Shown: piece by piece, positions 45,565 through 53,653 of the stretch | How positions within the stretch are numbered: the first letter of the stretch is position 1 | How the letters are laid out: each line of letters opens with the position of its first letter | NCBI RefSeq assembly: GCF_026153455.1 | Contig: NZ_CP110629.1 | Span: forward strand, 3,782,001 to 3,846,000 | Length of the DNA: 64,000 nt | Reading direction: 5' to 3' | From: Marinimicrobium sp. C6131 | Lineage (GTDB): Bacteria; Pseudomonadota; Gammaproteobacteria; Pseudomonadales; Cellvibrionaceae | Program-made: the position numbers and the translations under genes | Notes under the pieces: generated by a model | The model's input: the letters and a program-made list of their open reading frames with translations, nothing else | The model's database searches: none | Told to the model about the DNA's origin: nothing

Positions 45565-48141
45565 ATGATAAAGAGAGTGAAGTCCTTATTCAGACCCGTG
45601 GCGGTCGGGCTATGCGCCGCCGCGCTGGTCACGGCCTGCGCGACCCAGCCCGGCAGCGACACCCTGACGCTCAACGAGCGTGACTACTTCGAGCGCCCCG
45701 GCGTCAACGTGTTGGCGTTCGCCAACCCGCCCGGCGGCCTGTTCTTCGACGCCAAAACCAGTGGTGTGGAAATCATCCACCACGGTGAACGCACCGCCAC
45801 CAACGGCGATGTGCGCCTGCTGCCCACCCCCGAACAGTGGGACGGTATGGGCCAATTGGTCGAGCGCCGGGTCATTCGGGACGGCCAGCGGGTGGAAACC
45901 CAGTTGGCCTATCCGGAACACGACTTTGAATACACCGTAGTGACCGAGGCCCACGGCGACAAGGTGCGGATGCGCGTGGTGCTTGATGAGCCGCTGCCCG
46001 CGTCCCTGGAAGGCAAGGCTGGCCTGAACATGGAATTTGTCCCGGCGGCCTATTTCGGCAAGGGTTACCTGGCCGATGGCGTGGCCGGCACTTTCCCGCG
46101 CCACCCCGCCGGCCCGATGATCGTCAAAGATGGCCTCACCGAGTCCACCCCCTTTGCCCAGGGCCAGCACCTGGTACTGGCGCCGGAAGACCCCAAACGC
46201 ACCGTGAGCATCCGCAACCTGCGCGATGAGCGCGAACTGATGCTCTACGACGGTCGCAACAAGGCCCAGAACGGCTGGTACGTGGTGCGCAGCCTGCTGC
46301 CCGCCGGGGAGTCCGGGGTGGTGGCCGAGTGGGAACTGGATATCAACGGCATCCCCGGCTGGACCCGGGATCCGGTCATCAGTTATTCCCAACTGGGCTA
46401 TCATCCGGCGCAGAACAAGCGTGCCATCATTGAGCTGGACGCCAATGCCCAGCCCGAGGGGGCGGCGCGTCTGCTGCGGGTCAAGGACAGCGGCGCCACT
46501 GAGGTGGTCAAGCAGGGTACCCCGGAGACCTGGGGCGACTACCTGCGCTACCAGTATCTGACCTTCGATTTCTCCGATGTCACCGAGCCCGGCCTTTACC
46601 AGTTGGCCTATGGCGACCAGACCACGCTGCCCTTTCCGATTGACGATAAGGTGCATGAGAACACCTGGCAGCTGACCCTGGATGTGTTCTTCCCGGTGCA
46701 GATGGACCATATGAAAGTGCGTGAAGCCTATCGGGTCTGGCACGGTGCTTCGCATCTGGACGATGCCCTGCAGGCACCACCCAACTACGAGCACTTTGAC
46801 CTCTTTGCCCACGATGAAAATACCGATACCGACTTCGAGCCCTTCGAGCATATTCCGGGCCTGAACTACGGCGGTTGGTACGACGCCGGTGACTACGATA
46901 TCCGCACCCAGTCCCAGTACTTCACCGTGCAGCATCTGGTGCACACCTGGGAGCAGTTCGGTATCGATCGGGATAACACCACCGTGTTGCAGGATAAGCG
47001 CTACGCGGAAATCCATCGCCCCGACGGCAAGTCCGACATTCTCCAACAAATCGAACACGGTACCCTGGCGCTGATCGCCCAGCACCGGGCCATCGGGCAC
47101 GCCATTCCGGGCATTGTCGCCTCGCACCTGTACCAGTACCCGCACCTGGGTGACGGTTCCACCAAAACCGACAACAAGGTCTACGACCCGGCGCTGGATC
47201 CTCACGCTGACGAACGCGGTGTGGGCGAGATGTACGAGCCATCCACCATTGATCCGACGCCCACCGAAGACGTGATGCCCTCGGACACTATGCGCAGTGG
47301 TCGATTTGACGACCGTTGGGCTTTCACCACCAACACCACCGCGCTCAACTACGGCTCCGCCGCCGCATTGGCCGCCGCCAGTCGGGCCCTGAGCGGCTAC
47401 AACGACGAGCTGGCTGAAGAGAGCCTGCAGACCGCCCGGAACGTCTGGGAGTACGAGCAGGGGCGCGAGCCCAACACCTTCCGCAACGCCAACACCACCG
47501 GCGGACGGATTGAGGAAGAGCAACTGAAAGCGGCCGTGGAATTGTTGCTCAGCACTCAGGAGGAAAAATACGCGGACGCGGTGCGCGCGCTGTTGCCGCA
47601 GGTCTCCGAGCGCTTTGCCCAGAACGCCTTCATGCTGGCGGCGGCCCTGCCGCTGATGGATGAGGCCTACGAGCGCGACCTGCGCGAACTGACCCAGGCC
47701 TATCGGGACAGCATCGGCGAGTTCGAAGCCGAGAACCCCTTCGGCGTGCCCATCACTCGCGGCGGCTGGGCCGGTGCCGGTACCGTGATCAGCTTCGGTA
47801 TTGCCAACTACTGGTTGAATCAGGCCTTCCCGGAGATCGTTGAGGCGGACCTGGTGCACCGCAGCCTGAACTTCGTGTTCGGTCAGCACCCGGCCTCCAA
47901 TTACTCGTTTGTGTCGGGCCTGGGGCCGGACTCGGCCACTGTCGCGTACGGCAACAACCGGGCGGATTTCTCCTTCATCCCGGGCGGTATCATCCCGGGC
48001 ATTCTGGTGCTGCCACCGGACTTCCCGGAAAACAAAAACAACTGGCCGTTCTTCTGGGGTCAGAATGAGTACGTGATTACCGTGGGCGGCAGCTATCTGT
48101 TTCTGTCCAACGCGGTGCGCTCGATGTTTGCTCAACCCTGA
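45565..48141 (+). CDS. Glycoside hydrolase family 9 lipoprotein (endoglucanase-like)
   Basis: 858-aa lipoprotein. A signal peptide with lipobox VTAC (Cys about residue 25) is followed by about 240 residues of beta structure, then the CelD-type Ig-like domain (VISYSQLGYHPAQNKRAIIEL, about 272-360). The GH9 (alpha/alpha)6 barrel comes next: GGWYDAGDYD with Asp440 and Asp443 as candidate base residues, and WGQNEYVI with Glu835 as candidate acid. ASNYSFVSGLG and the surrounding segment fit the family. GH9 enzymes cut beta-1,4-glucans, and some marine members act on other beta-glycans, so the substrate is open. It has its own Shine-Dalgarno (GAGGGG) and is followed by a strong terminator, so it is probably a single-gene unit. 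Confidence 0.87.
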   Translation: MIKRVKSLFRPVAVGLCAAALVTACATQPGSDTLTLNERDYFERPGVNVLAFANPPGGLFFDAKTSGVEIIHHGERTATNGDVRLLPTPEQWDGMGQLVERRVIRDGQRVETQLAYPEHDFEYTVVTEAHGDKVRMRVVLDEPLPASLEGKAGLNMEFVPAAYFGKGYLADGVAGTFPRHPAGPMIVKDGLTESTPFAQGQHLVLAPEDPKRTVSIRNLRDERELMLYDGRNKAQNGWYVVRSLLPAGESGVVAEWELDINGIPGWTRDPVISYSQLGYHPAQNKRAIIELDANAQPEGAARLLRVKDSGATEVVKQGTPETWGDYLRYQYLTFDFSDVTEPGLYQLAYGDQTTLPFPIDDKVHENTWQLTLDVFFPVQMDHMKVREAYRVWHGASHLDDALQAPPNYEHFDLFAHDENTDTDFEPFEHIPGLNYGGWYDAGDYDIRTQSQYFTVQHLVHTWEQFGIDRDNTTVLQDKRYAEIHRPDGKSDILQQIEHGTLALIAQHRAIGHAIPGIVASHLYQYPHLGDGSTKTDNKVYDPALDPHADERGVGEMYEPSTIDPTPTEDVMPSDTMRSGRFDDRWAFTTNTTALNYGSAAALAAASRALSGYNDELAEESLQTARNVWEYEQGREPNTFRNANTTGGRIEEEQLKAAVELLLSTQEEKYADAVRALLPQVSERFAQNAFMLAAALPLMDEAYERDLRELTQAYRDSIGEFEAENPFGVPITRGGWAGAGTVISFGIANYWLNQAFPEIVEADLVHRSLNFVFGQHPASNYSFVSGLGPDSATVAYGNNRADFSFIPGGIIPGILVLPPDFPENKNNWPFFWGQNEYVITVGGSYLFLSNAVRSMFAQP

Positions 48142-48167
48142 TTGACGCATCAGCCACGCATCGAAAG

Positions 48168-48192
48168 CGGCGCCGGTATGGCGCCGTTTTTT
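48168..48192 (+). terminator. Rho-independent terminator after the GH9 gene
   Basis: Perfect stem CGGCGCC / GGCGCCG with a 5-nt loop followed by six Ts, 27 nt after the stop codon. Confidence 0.9.
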
Positions 48193-48299
48193 CTGGAGCG
48201 GGAAAAGTAGCTCCGCACCGGACTAACAAAAAATAACGCGGATTTTCCGCAACCCGCTTTGAGTCCTGCAGTCAAACCGTTAAAGTACCCCTTCGATGG

Positions 48300-50093
48300 A
48301 TGACCTGTGCCCGGACTGACGTTTTGCTGACTTTCTGCTCCCGCCCGATGTCCACTCTGGCCAGTGCCACTGTGGGCGCCTTGCTGATTTGCTTTGCCCC
48401 CCTGCTCTGGGCCGCATCGCCCGACATCCGAATAGAAGGCGGCAGCGATCGCCTGCGCGACAATGTGCGCAGTTTCATTACCATTGCCGATGAGCCATGC
48501 GACACACCCCTGTGGCGTATGCGCGCCCGGCTGCGGGAGTTGAACCGTCAGGTACAGTCGGCAGCCCAGGCTCTGGGTTACTATCACCTGAGCAGCGACC
48601 ATGAACTCAGTCGGAGCGAGGACTGCTGGGCACTGACCCTGACCCTGGAGCCCGGTGAGCCGGTCCGGCTGGCGCAGGTGAAGGTGGTCATCAAGGGCGA
48701 GGGCGAAAACGACGGGGCGTTTCAGTCCATTCGCAATCAGCCGGGGCTGCGGGTGGGGGATATTCTGGACCACGGCCGGTACGAATCGCTCAAAAGCCGC
48801 TTCGGCGTGATCGCCTCGGCGCGGGGTTATTTCGAGGGACGCTTTGAGCGCTCTCGGGTCGTTGTCGATAAAGACGCGAATACGGCGGATCTGGAGCTGG
48901 TCTACCACACCGGCCCCCGGTATCAGTTTGGCGAGCTTCGCCTTGAACACGACATTCTCGATACCTCCTTCATCCAGCGTTATTACACCTTCCAGTCGGG
49001 CGCCCCCTATGACACTGAGCCCATGCTTGAGCTGAAAAGCCGGCTCAATGCCAGTGATTACTTTCGCTCGGTTCGGGTCAACCCTCTCCTTCAGGAACTC
49101 GACGGTCAGACGGTGCCGGTGTCGATCGAACTGGAAGGGCGCAAGCGTCACGGCTATTCGATCGGGGCCGGTTATGCCACCGACACCGGACCGCGCCTGC
49201 TGCTGGGGTACGAAAACCGCTATGTGAACAACCGGGGCCACGCGTTCAACGCCGATATCAAAGTGTCGGAAGTGGGCACTAATGTGGAAGCGGCCTACAG
49301 CATTCCGATGAGTCGGCCCGCCAATGAGCTGGTGCGCCTGTATACCGGTTACCAGAACGAGAAAACCGACGACACCCTCAGCGCCATCAACACTGTGGGT
49401 GCCAGCTATACCCGCTCCGAAGAGGACAGCGACTGGCTGCAGACCTACTCGCTCAATTATGAACGGGAATACTACGAGGTCGGCGGGCAGCCGGAACGAC
49501 GCTCGGACCTGTTGATCCCGGCGTTCAGCCTGTCCCGCACCCGCAGTGACGGCAACAACTACCCGCTCTCGGGCTGGAGCTTTCTGGGGCGGATATCCGG
49601 TTCACCGTCCAGTCTGGGTTCCGACACGAGTTTTGTGCAGCTCTACGCTCGGGTCAAAGGGGTTTACGGCATTGGCCCCGGGCGGTTGCTATTGCGCGCC
49701 GAAGGGGGCATCACCGAAGTGGCCGAGTTCAACGACCTGCCCGTATCACAACGTTTCTTTGCCGGTGGTGATGCCAGCGTGCGGGGTTACGACTACAAGT
49801 CCATCGGGCCCGTGGAGTTGAGCGAAGAAGACAACGAGCCGGTCGTGGTCGGGGGCAATCACCTGTTGACCACCAGTGTGGAATACGACTACCGCATCAT
49901 GAATAACTGGGCGATCGCCGCCTTTGTGGATCAGGGCAATGCGTTCAACAATTCGGATTTCGATTTCAAACGCAGCGTCGGGTTGGGCGTTCGCTGGATT
50001 TCCCCCATTGGCCCGGTGCGGGTGGATTTCGCCCGGGCGCTGGATGACCACGAAGGTTGGCGCCTGCATTTGAGTATGGGGCCGGATCTATGA
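48300..50093 (+). CDS. tamA: Translocation and assembly module outer-membrane protein TamA
   Basis: 597-aa Omp85-family protein. A signal region (ASATVGALLICFAPLLWA) precedes three POTRA domains (about 45-280, with the typical RLRELNRQVQSAAQALGYYH and RNQPGLRVGDILDHGRYESLKSRF segments). A 16-strand barrel contains the conserved L6 motif SVRGYDYKSIGP and closes RLHLSMGPDL. The stop overlaps the next ATG as ATGA, and the next gene is tamB, the defining partner. The ATG at 48300 and the ATG at 48348 (residue 17) are both possible starts; neither has a strong Shine-Dalgarno and the second gives a more usual signal peptide length. TamA works with TamB in outer-membrane assembly and phospholipid transport. 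Confidence 0.92.
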   Translation: MTCARTDVLLTFCSRPMSTLASATVGALLICFAPLLWAASPDIRIEGGSDRLRDNVRSFITIADEPCDTPLWRMRARLRELNRQVQSAAQALGYYHLSSDHELSRSEDCWALTLTLEPGEPVRLAQVKVVIKGEGENDGAFQSIRNQPGLRVGDILDHGRYESLKSRFGVIASARGYFEGRFERSRVVVDKDANTADLELVYHTGPRYQFGELRLEHDILDTSFIQRYYTFQSGAPYDTEPMLELKSRLNASDYFRSVRVNPLLQELDGQTVPVSIELEGRKRHGYSIGAGYATDTGPRLLLGYENRYVNNRGHAFNADIKVSEVGTNVEAAYSIPMSRPANELVRLYTGYQNEKTDDTLSAINTVGASYTRSEEDSDWLQTYSLNYEREYYEVGGQPERRSDLLIPAFSLSRTRSDGNNYPLSGWSFLGRISGSPSSLGSDTSFVQLYARVKGVYGIGPGRLLLRAEGGITEVAEFNDLPVSQRFFAGGDASVRGYDYKSIGPVELSEEDNEPVVVGGNHLLTTSVEYDYRIMNNWAIAAFVDQGNAFNNSDFDFKRSVGLGVRWISPIGPVRVDFARALDDHEGWRLHLSMGPDL

Positions 50094-53000
50094 AGCCCTG
50101 GTTCTGGAAGGCGTTCAAGTACCTGCGCTGGACGCTCTATAGCGTCCTGACGGTATTGATTCTGCTGTTGGCGCTGGTCAGCGCGATCGTGGCGACCGAG
50201 CCCGGCAGCCGCTGGGCGCTGAACCAGGTGGCCCAGCGGCTGCCCCTGACCTTTGAGCGTATGAGCGGCAACCTGATTACCGGGCTGGACCTCGGTTGGG
50301 TGGAATACCGCATGGAGGACCAGCACTACCGGGTGGAAGACCTCTCGTTCCGCTGGCAGCCCCTGGCATTGCTGTACAGCGCCGTGTCGGTGCAGTCCCT
50401 GCGGGCCAGTGCGGTGGAATTACACCTGCCACCCCCTGCGGAGGAGGCCGCCCCGGAACCCGACGGACCTCGGGAGTGGCCCACCCTGGCGCTGCCGGTG
50501 CGGATTGAATTGGGTGGAGTCGACTTGCGCAACATCCGCATCCGCCAGCAGGAACAGGTAACCGAGCTCTACGGCATCAGCGGCACGCTCAGTCTGGGAA
50601 CCTTCAACCTGCGGGTGTGGGATCTTGCCGCCGTGGGGCCGGAGTTCGAGGTGAGACTTAACGGTCGCACCGCACTGCGCTACCCCTACGACTCGAATCT
50701 GGCGTTGGCCTGGCGCTACACCCTGCCGGAGTTGGGAGGACAGCCCATGACCTTCCGGGGGGAGGCGGATATCGAGGGTGATCTGACCAGCGTCACCGCC
50801 GAGCACCGTCTTACCGCACCGGCCACCATGACCAGTGATCTTCGCTTCTGGCCCAATCTGGATGACGAACAAACCCAGCCACAGTTGGTGCTGGATACGC
50901 TCTGGCCGGAGCAGCTGTTGCCGCCGGCATTGTTCCCCGCCGACTGGCCGGCGCTGGAAACCGGCGGACGGCTGCAGCTGTCCGGCTGGCTCAACGATTA
51001 CCATCTGGAGGTCGCCTTCTCTGGCCAGGGGCCGGGCCTTCCGTCGGTGAGCGCGCGTGCCAAAGGGCTCGGCAGTCTCGAGCATGTAGCACTGGAAACG
51101 CTGGCCATTGACCTGCCCGACGGAGGGCTGAATGCCAGCGGCACACTGCGCTGGGCGCCGCAACTGGAATGGGATGTGGGCGTTGAGTTCCAGAAAATCA
51201 ATCCCGCCGAACTGCCGGTGCCAGCCCTCGCCGGTTGGCCCGGAGAGATAGAGGGGCAGTTCAATAGCGAGGGGCAGCAGGTGGATGGCGACCTGCACGC
51301 CTCCGTAACCGACCTCAATGTCGCCGGCCAGTTGCGCGCCATGGCGTTGCTGTTGCGTGGCGATATCGATGTGGAACAGGGGCGACTGCTGACCCGGGAG
51401 CTCAGGCTGGCACTCGGAGCCAATCAGATGGTCCTGAACGGGGCCCTGGGGGAGCAGCTCGACCTTCAGGCGCAATTGCAGGCGCCCATTCTCTCGCAAC
51501 TGGATCCCGCCCTTCAGGGAAGCCTGAATGCGGACCTGACATTGAGTGGGCCAATGAAAGATCCCCGAGGCGAGGTGACCTTGAGCGGTCAGTCCCTGGC
51601 CTGGACGGACTATCAGGTGGGCCAGTTGGACCTGAGCCTGGCGCGCACCGGTGGTGACTTCAACGCTCAGTTGAGCGCCTCGCACTTGACGCTGGCGGGG
51701 CAGTCGCTTGAAACGATATCGCTGGAGGGCCGGGGACGGGTGCAGGAGCACCAACTGGATCTGGCGCTGGTTTCCGAGAACTGGGGCAGCGCCGCCGCAT
51801 CCCTGTCCGGCGGTTACAGTGAGGAGCGCTGGGAAGGGGCTTTGACCCGCATGGACCTGGAACCCCCCGACCCCCTACTGTGGGAGCTCGATCGCCCGGC
51901 CCCTCTGGTGCTGTCGGCCCGCGAGGTGGTCATTCAGTCGCTCTGTCTGAGCCCGGTACCGCGTTGGCAGCGTCGGGAAGGGGTTGCCGCCACCGAGGCG
52001 CCGGAAGGACGGATCTGCCTGGATGGACAGTGGCAACCGGATGGCGGCGCCAGTGCCCTGGCGCTGGTTGAGGGATTGCCGCTTCGACTGGCGCAGCGTT
52101 GGCTGGAGCCCGAAGTATCGCTTGAAGGCACCCTGGAGGGTCGGCTGGAGTTGCTGATGCCGGCCTCGGGGGCTGCCAATGCCCGGCTGAGACTGGAAAC
52201 CCGAGAGGGGGCCTTGCGCTATCAGTTCGGCGAAGATGATGAGGAGGTCTACCCCTGGCAGACCACCCGTCTGGAGGCTGACTGGCAGAATCAGAAAGTC
52301 GAGGCATTGCTGGAGAGCGACTGGGGCGAGATTGGGCGCATTCAGGCGAAGGCCGACTGGGCCACGGATAGTGGCGCTCTCGAGGGAACCCTGCAGGCGG
52401 GTATCGACTCCCTGACTCCGCTTGAGGCTCTGGTGCCACAGTTGCAGGATGTCGCAGGCCGTCTGTCGGCGGATATGACGCTGGGCGGGCGTGTCAGTCA
52501 GCCGCTGTTGACCGGTGAGATCACTTTGCGCGAGGGCGCCGCCAAGGTGCCGGCGGTGGGTCTGAGCCTGCAGGGGTTGCAGCTCTCGGCGCGCGCCATG
52601 GAGCAGCAGTTGGCGCTGCAGGGGCAGGTGACCTCGGGCGACGGACAGTTGCAGCTCGAGGGCCGGGTCGAGAATCCCTGGAGTGCGGATCGGCGGGTGA
52701 CCGGCCAACTGACCGGCGAGCGCTTTCAGGCGCTGAACACCCGGGAGCTGATGGTCCTGCTGAGCCCGGACTTGCAACTGACCATGACTGGCGAGCGCAT
52801 CAATCTGAGCGGCAATGCGGTGATCCCCAAGGCATTGGTGCAACTCAAATCCCTGCCGGAGTCGGCGACCCGGGTGTCTGACGATGTGGTCCTGAAGGAT
52901 CCGAACGGCAATGGCGAGGAGTCCAGTGGGCCCCAGTTGTTTGTGGATCTGAATCTGGCCCTGGGCGATGACGTGCGCTTTGAGGGGTTCGGCCTGACCG

Positions 53001-53635
53001 CCCGCCTGTCCGGTGAGCTGCAGGTACTGCAAAGCCCTGAGCGGGGGCTGCTCACGGTGGGCGAGGTCGGGGTGGCCGAGGGGCGCTATAAAGCCTACGG
53101 TCAGGACCTGGACATCGAAAGGGGCCGCCTGATCTTCCAGGGGCCTTACGACAATCCGGGGCTGGACATTCGCGCGACCCGCGAAACGGATGACGTGACC
53201 GCGGGGCTGGAAATTGGTGGCACCTTGCAGCGGCCCCGTAGCCGGGTATTTTCCACGCCATCACTGCCGGACAGCGAAGCCATGGCGATACTGCTGACCG
53301 GCAAGTCCCTCAACAACTCCTCCTCGGCGGATGCCTCCATGCTGGTTAACGCCATCGGCGGACTGGGGCTTGAACGCAGCGGCTTCATCACCGCCGAAAT
53401 CGCCGAAACCTTTGGCCTCGACGAGTTTCGGATTCAGCCCGAGGATGACGTGACAGAGAGCTCCTTGCACATTGGCAAATACCTGACGCCGCGACTGTTT
53501 GTCCGCTACGTCGTGGGGCTGTTCGATCAGACCAACAGTCTGGGACTGCGCTATGAGATTACCGAAGAGTTACGGCTGGAAGCTGAGTCCGGGGTCACCC
53601 AGAGCGTGGATATGATCTACAAATTCGAACGCTAG
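50090..53635 (+). CDS. tamB: Translocation and assembly module inner-membrane protein TamB
   Basis: 1181-aa AsmA-like protein. It has one N-terminal membrane anchor (about residues 12-35, YSVLTVLILLLALVSAIVA), a long series of hydrophobic-groove beta repeats, and the DUF490/TamB C-terminal domain (GLTARLSGELQVLQSPERGL, GVAEGRYKAYGQDLDIERG, GIRATRETD-like GLDIRATRETDDV). It ends in an amphipathic strand (ESGVTQSVDMIYKFER). The ATG at 50090 overlaps the tamA stop; the same frame is open further upstream but only inside tamA. TamB spans the periplasm and, with TamA, supports outer-membrane lipid and protein delivery. Length is near the E. coli protein (about 1260 aa). Confidence 0.92.
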   Translation: MKPWFWKAFKYLRWTLYSVLTVLILLLALVSAIVATEPGSRWALNQVAQRLPLTFERMSGNLITGLDLGWVEYRMEDQHYRVEDLSFRWQPLALLYSAVSVQSLRASAVELHLPPPAEEAAPEPDGPREWPTLALPVRIELGGVDLRNIRIRQQEQVTELYGISGTLSLGTFNLRVWDLAAVGPEFEVRLNGRTALRYPYDSNLALAWRYTLPELGGQPMTFRGEADIEGDLTSVTAEHRLTAPATMTSDLRFWPNLDDEQTQPQLVLDTLWPEQLLPPALFPADWPALETGGRLQLSGWLNDYHLEVAFSGQGPGLPSVSARAKGLGSLEHVALETLAIDLPDGGLNASGTLRWAPQLEWDVGVEFQKINPAELPVPALAGWPGEIEGQFNSEGQQVDGDLHASVTDLNVAGQLRAMALLLRGDIDVEQGRLLTRELRLALGANQMVLNGALGEQLDLQAQLQAPILSQLDPALQGSLNADLTLSGPMKDPRGEVTLSGQSLAWTDYQVGQLDLSLARTGGDFNAQLSASHLTLAGQSLETISLEGRGRVQEHQLDLALVSENWGSAAASLSGGYSEERWEGALTRMDLEPPDPLLWELDRPAPLVLSAREVVIQSLCLSPVPRWQRREGVAATEAPEGRICLDGQWQPDGGASALALVEGLPLRLAQRWLEPEVSLEGTLEGRLELLMPASGAANARLRLETREGALRYQFGEDDEEVYPWQTTRLEADWQNQKVEALLESDWGEIGRIQAKADWATDSGALEGTLQAGIDSLTPLEALVPQLQDVAGRLSADMTLGGRVSQPLLTGEITLREGAAKVPAVGLSLQGLQLSARAMEQQLALQGQVTSGDGQLQLEGRVENPWSADRRVTGQLTGERFQALNTRELMVLLSPDLQLTMTGERINLSGNAVIPKALVQLKSLPESATRVSDDVVLKDPNGNGEESSGPQLFVDLNLALGDDVRFEGFGLTARLSGELQVLQSPERGLLTVGEVGVAEGRYKAYGQDLDIERGRLIFQGPYDNPGLDIRATRETDDVTAGLEIGGTLQRPRSRVFSTPSLPDSEAMAILLTGKSLNNSSSADASMLVNAIGGLGLERSGFITAEIAETFGLDEFRIQPEDDVTESSLHIGKYLTPRLFVRYVVGLFDQTNSLGLRYEITEELRLEAESGVTQSVDMIYKFER

Positions 53636-53653
53636 AATTGCCCGCATGGGGCG

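Noticed and set aside
45610..48150. Long open frame (846 codons) on the minus strand opposite the GH9 gene
   Set aside because: It is a shadow of a GC-rich gene: no Shine-Dalgarno, low-complexity Gly/Val/His-rich translation and no family resemblance, while the plus-strand frame has clear GH9 motifs.
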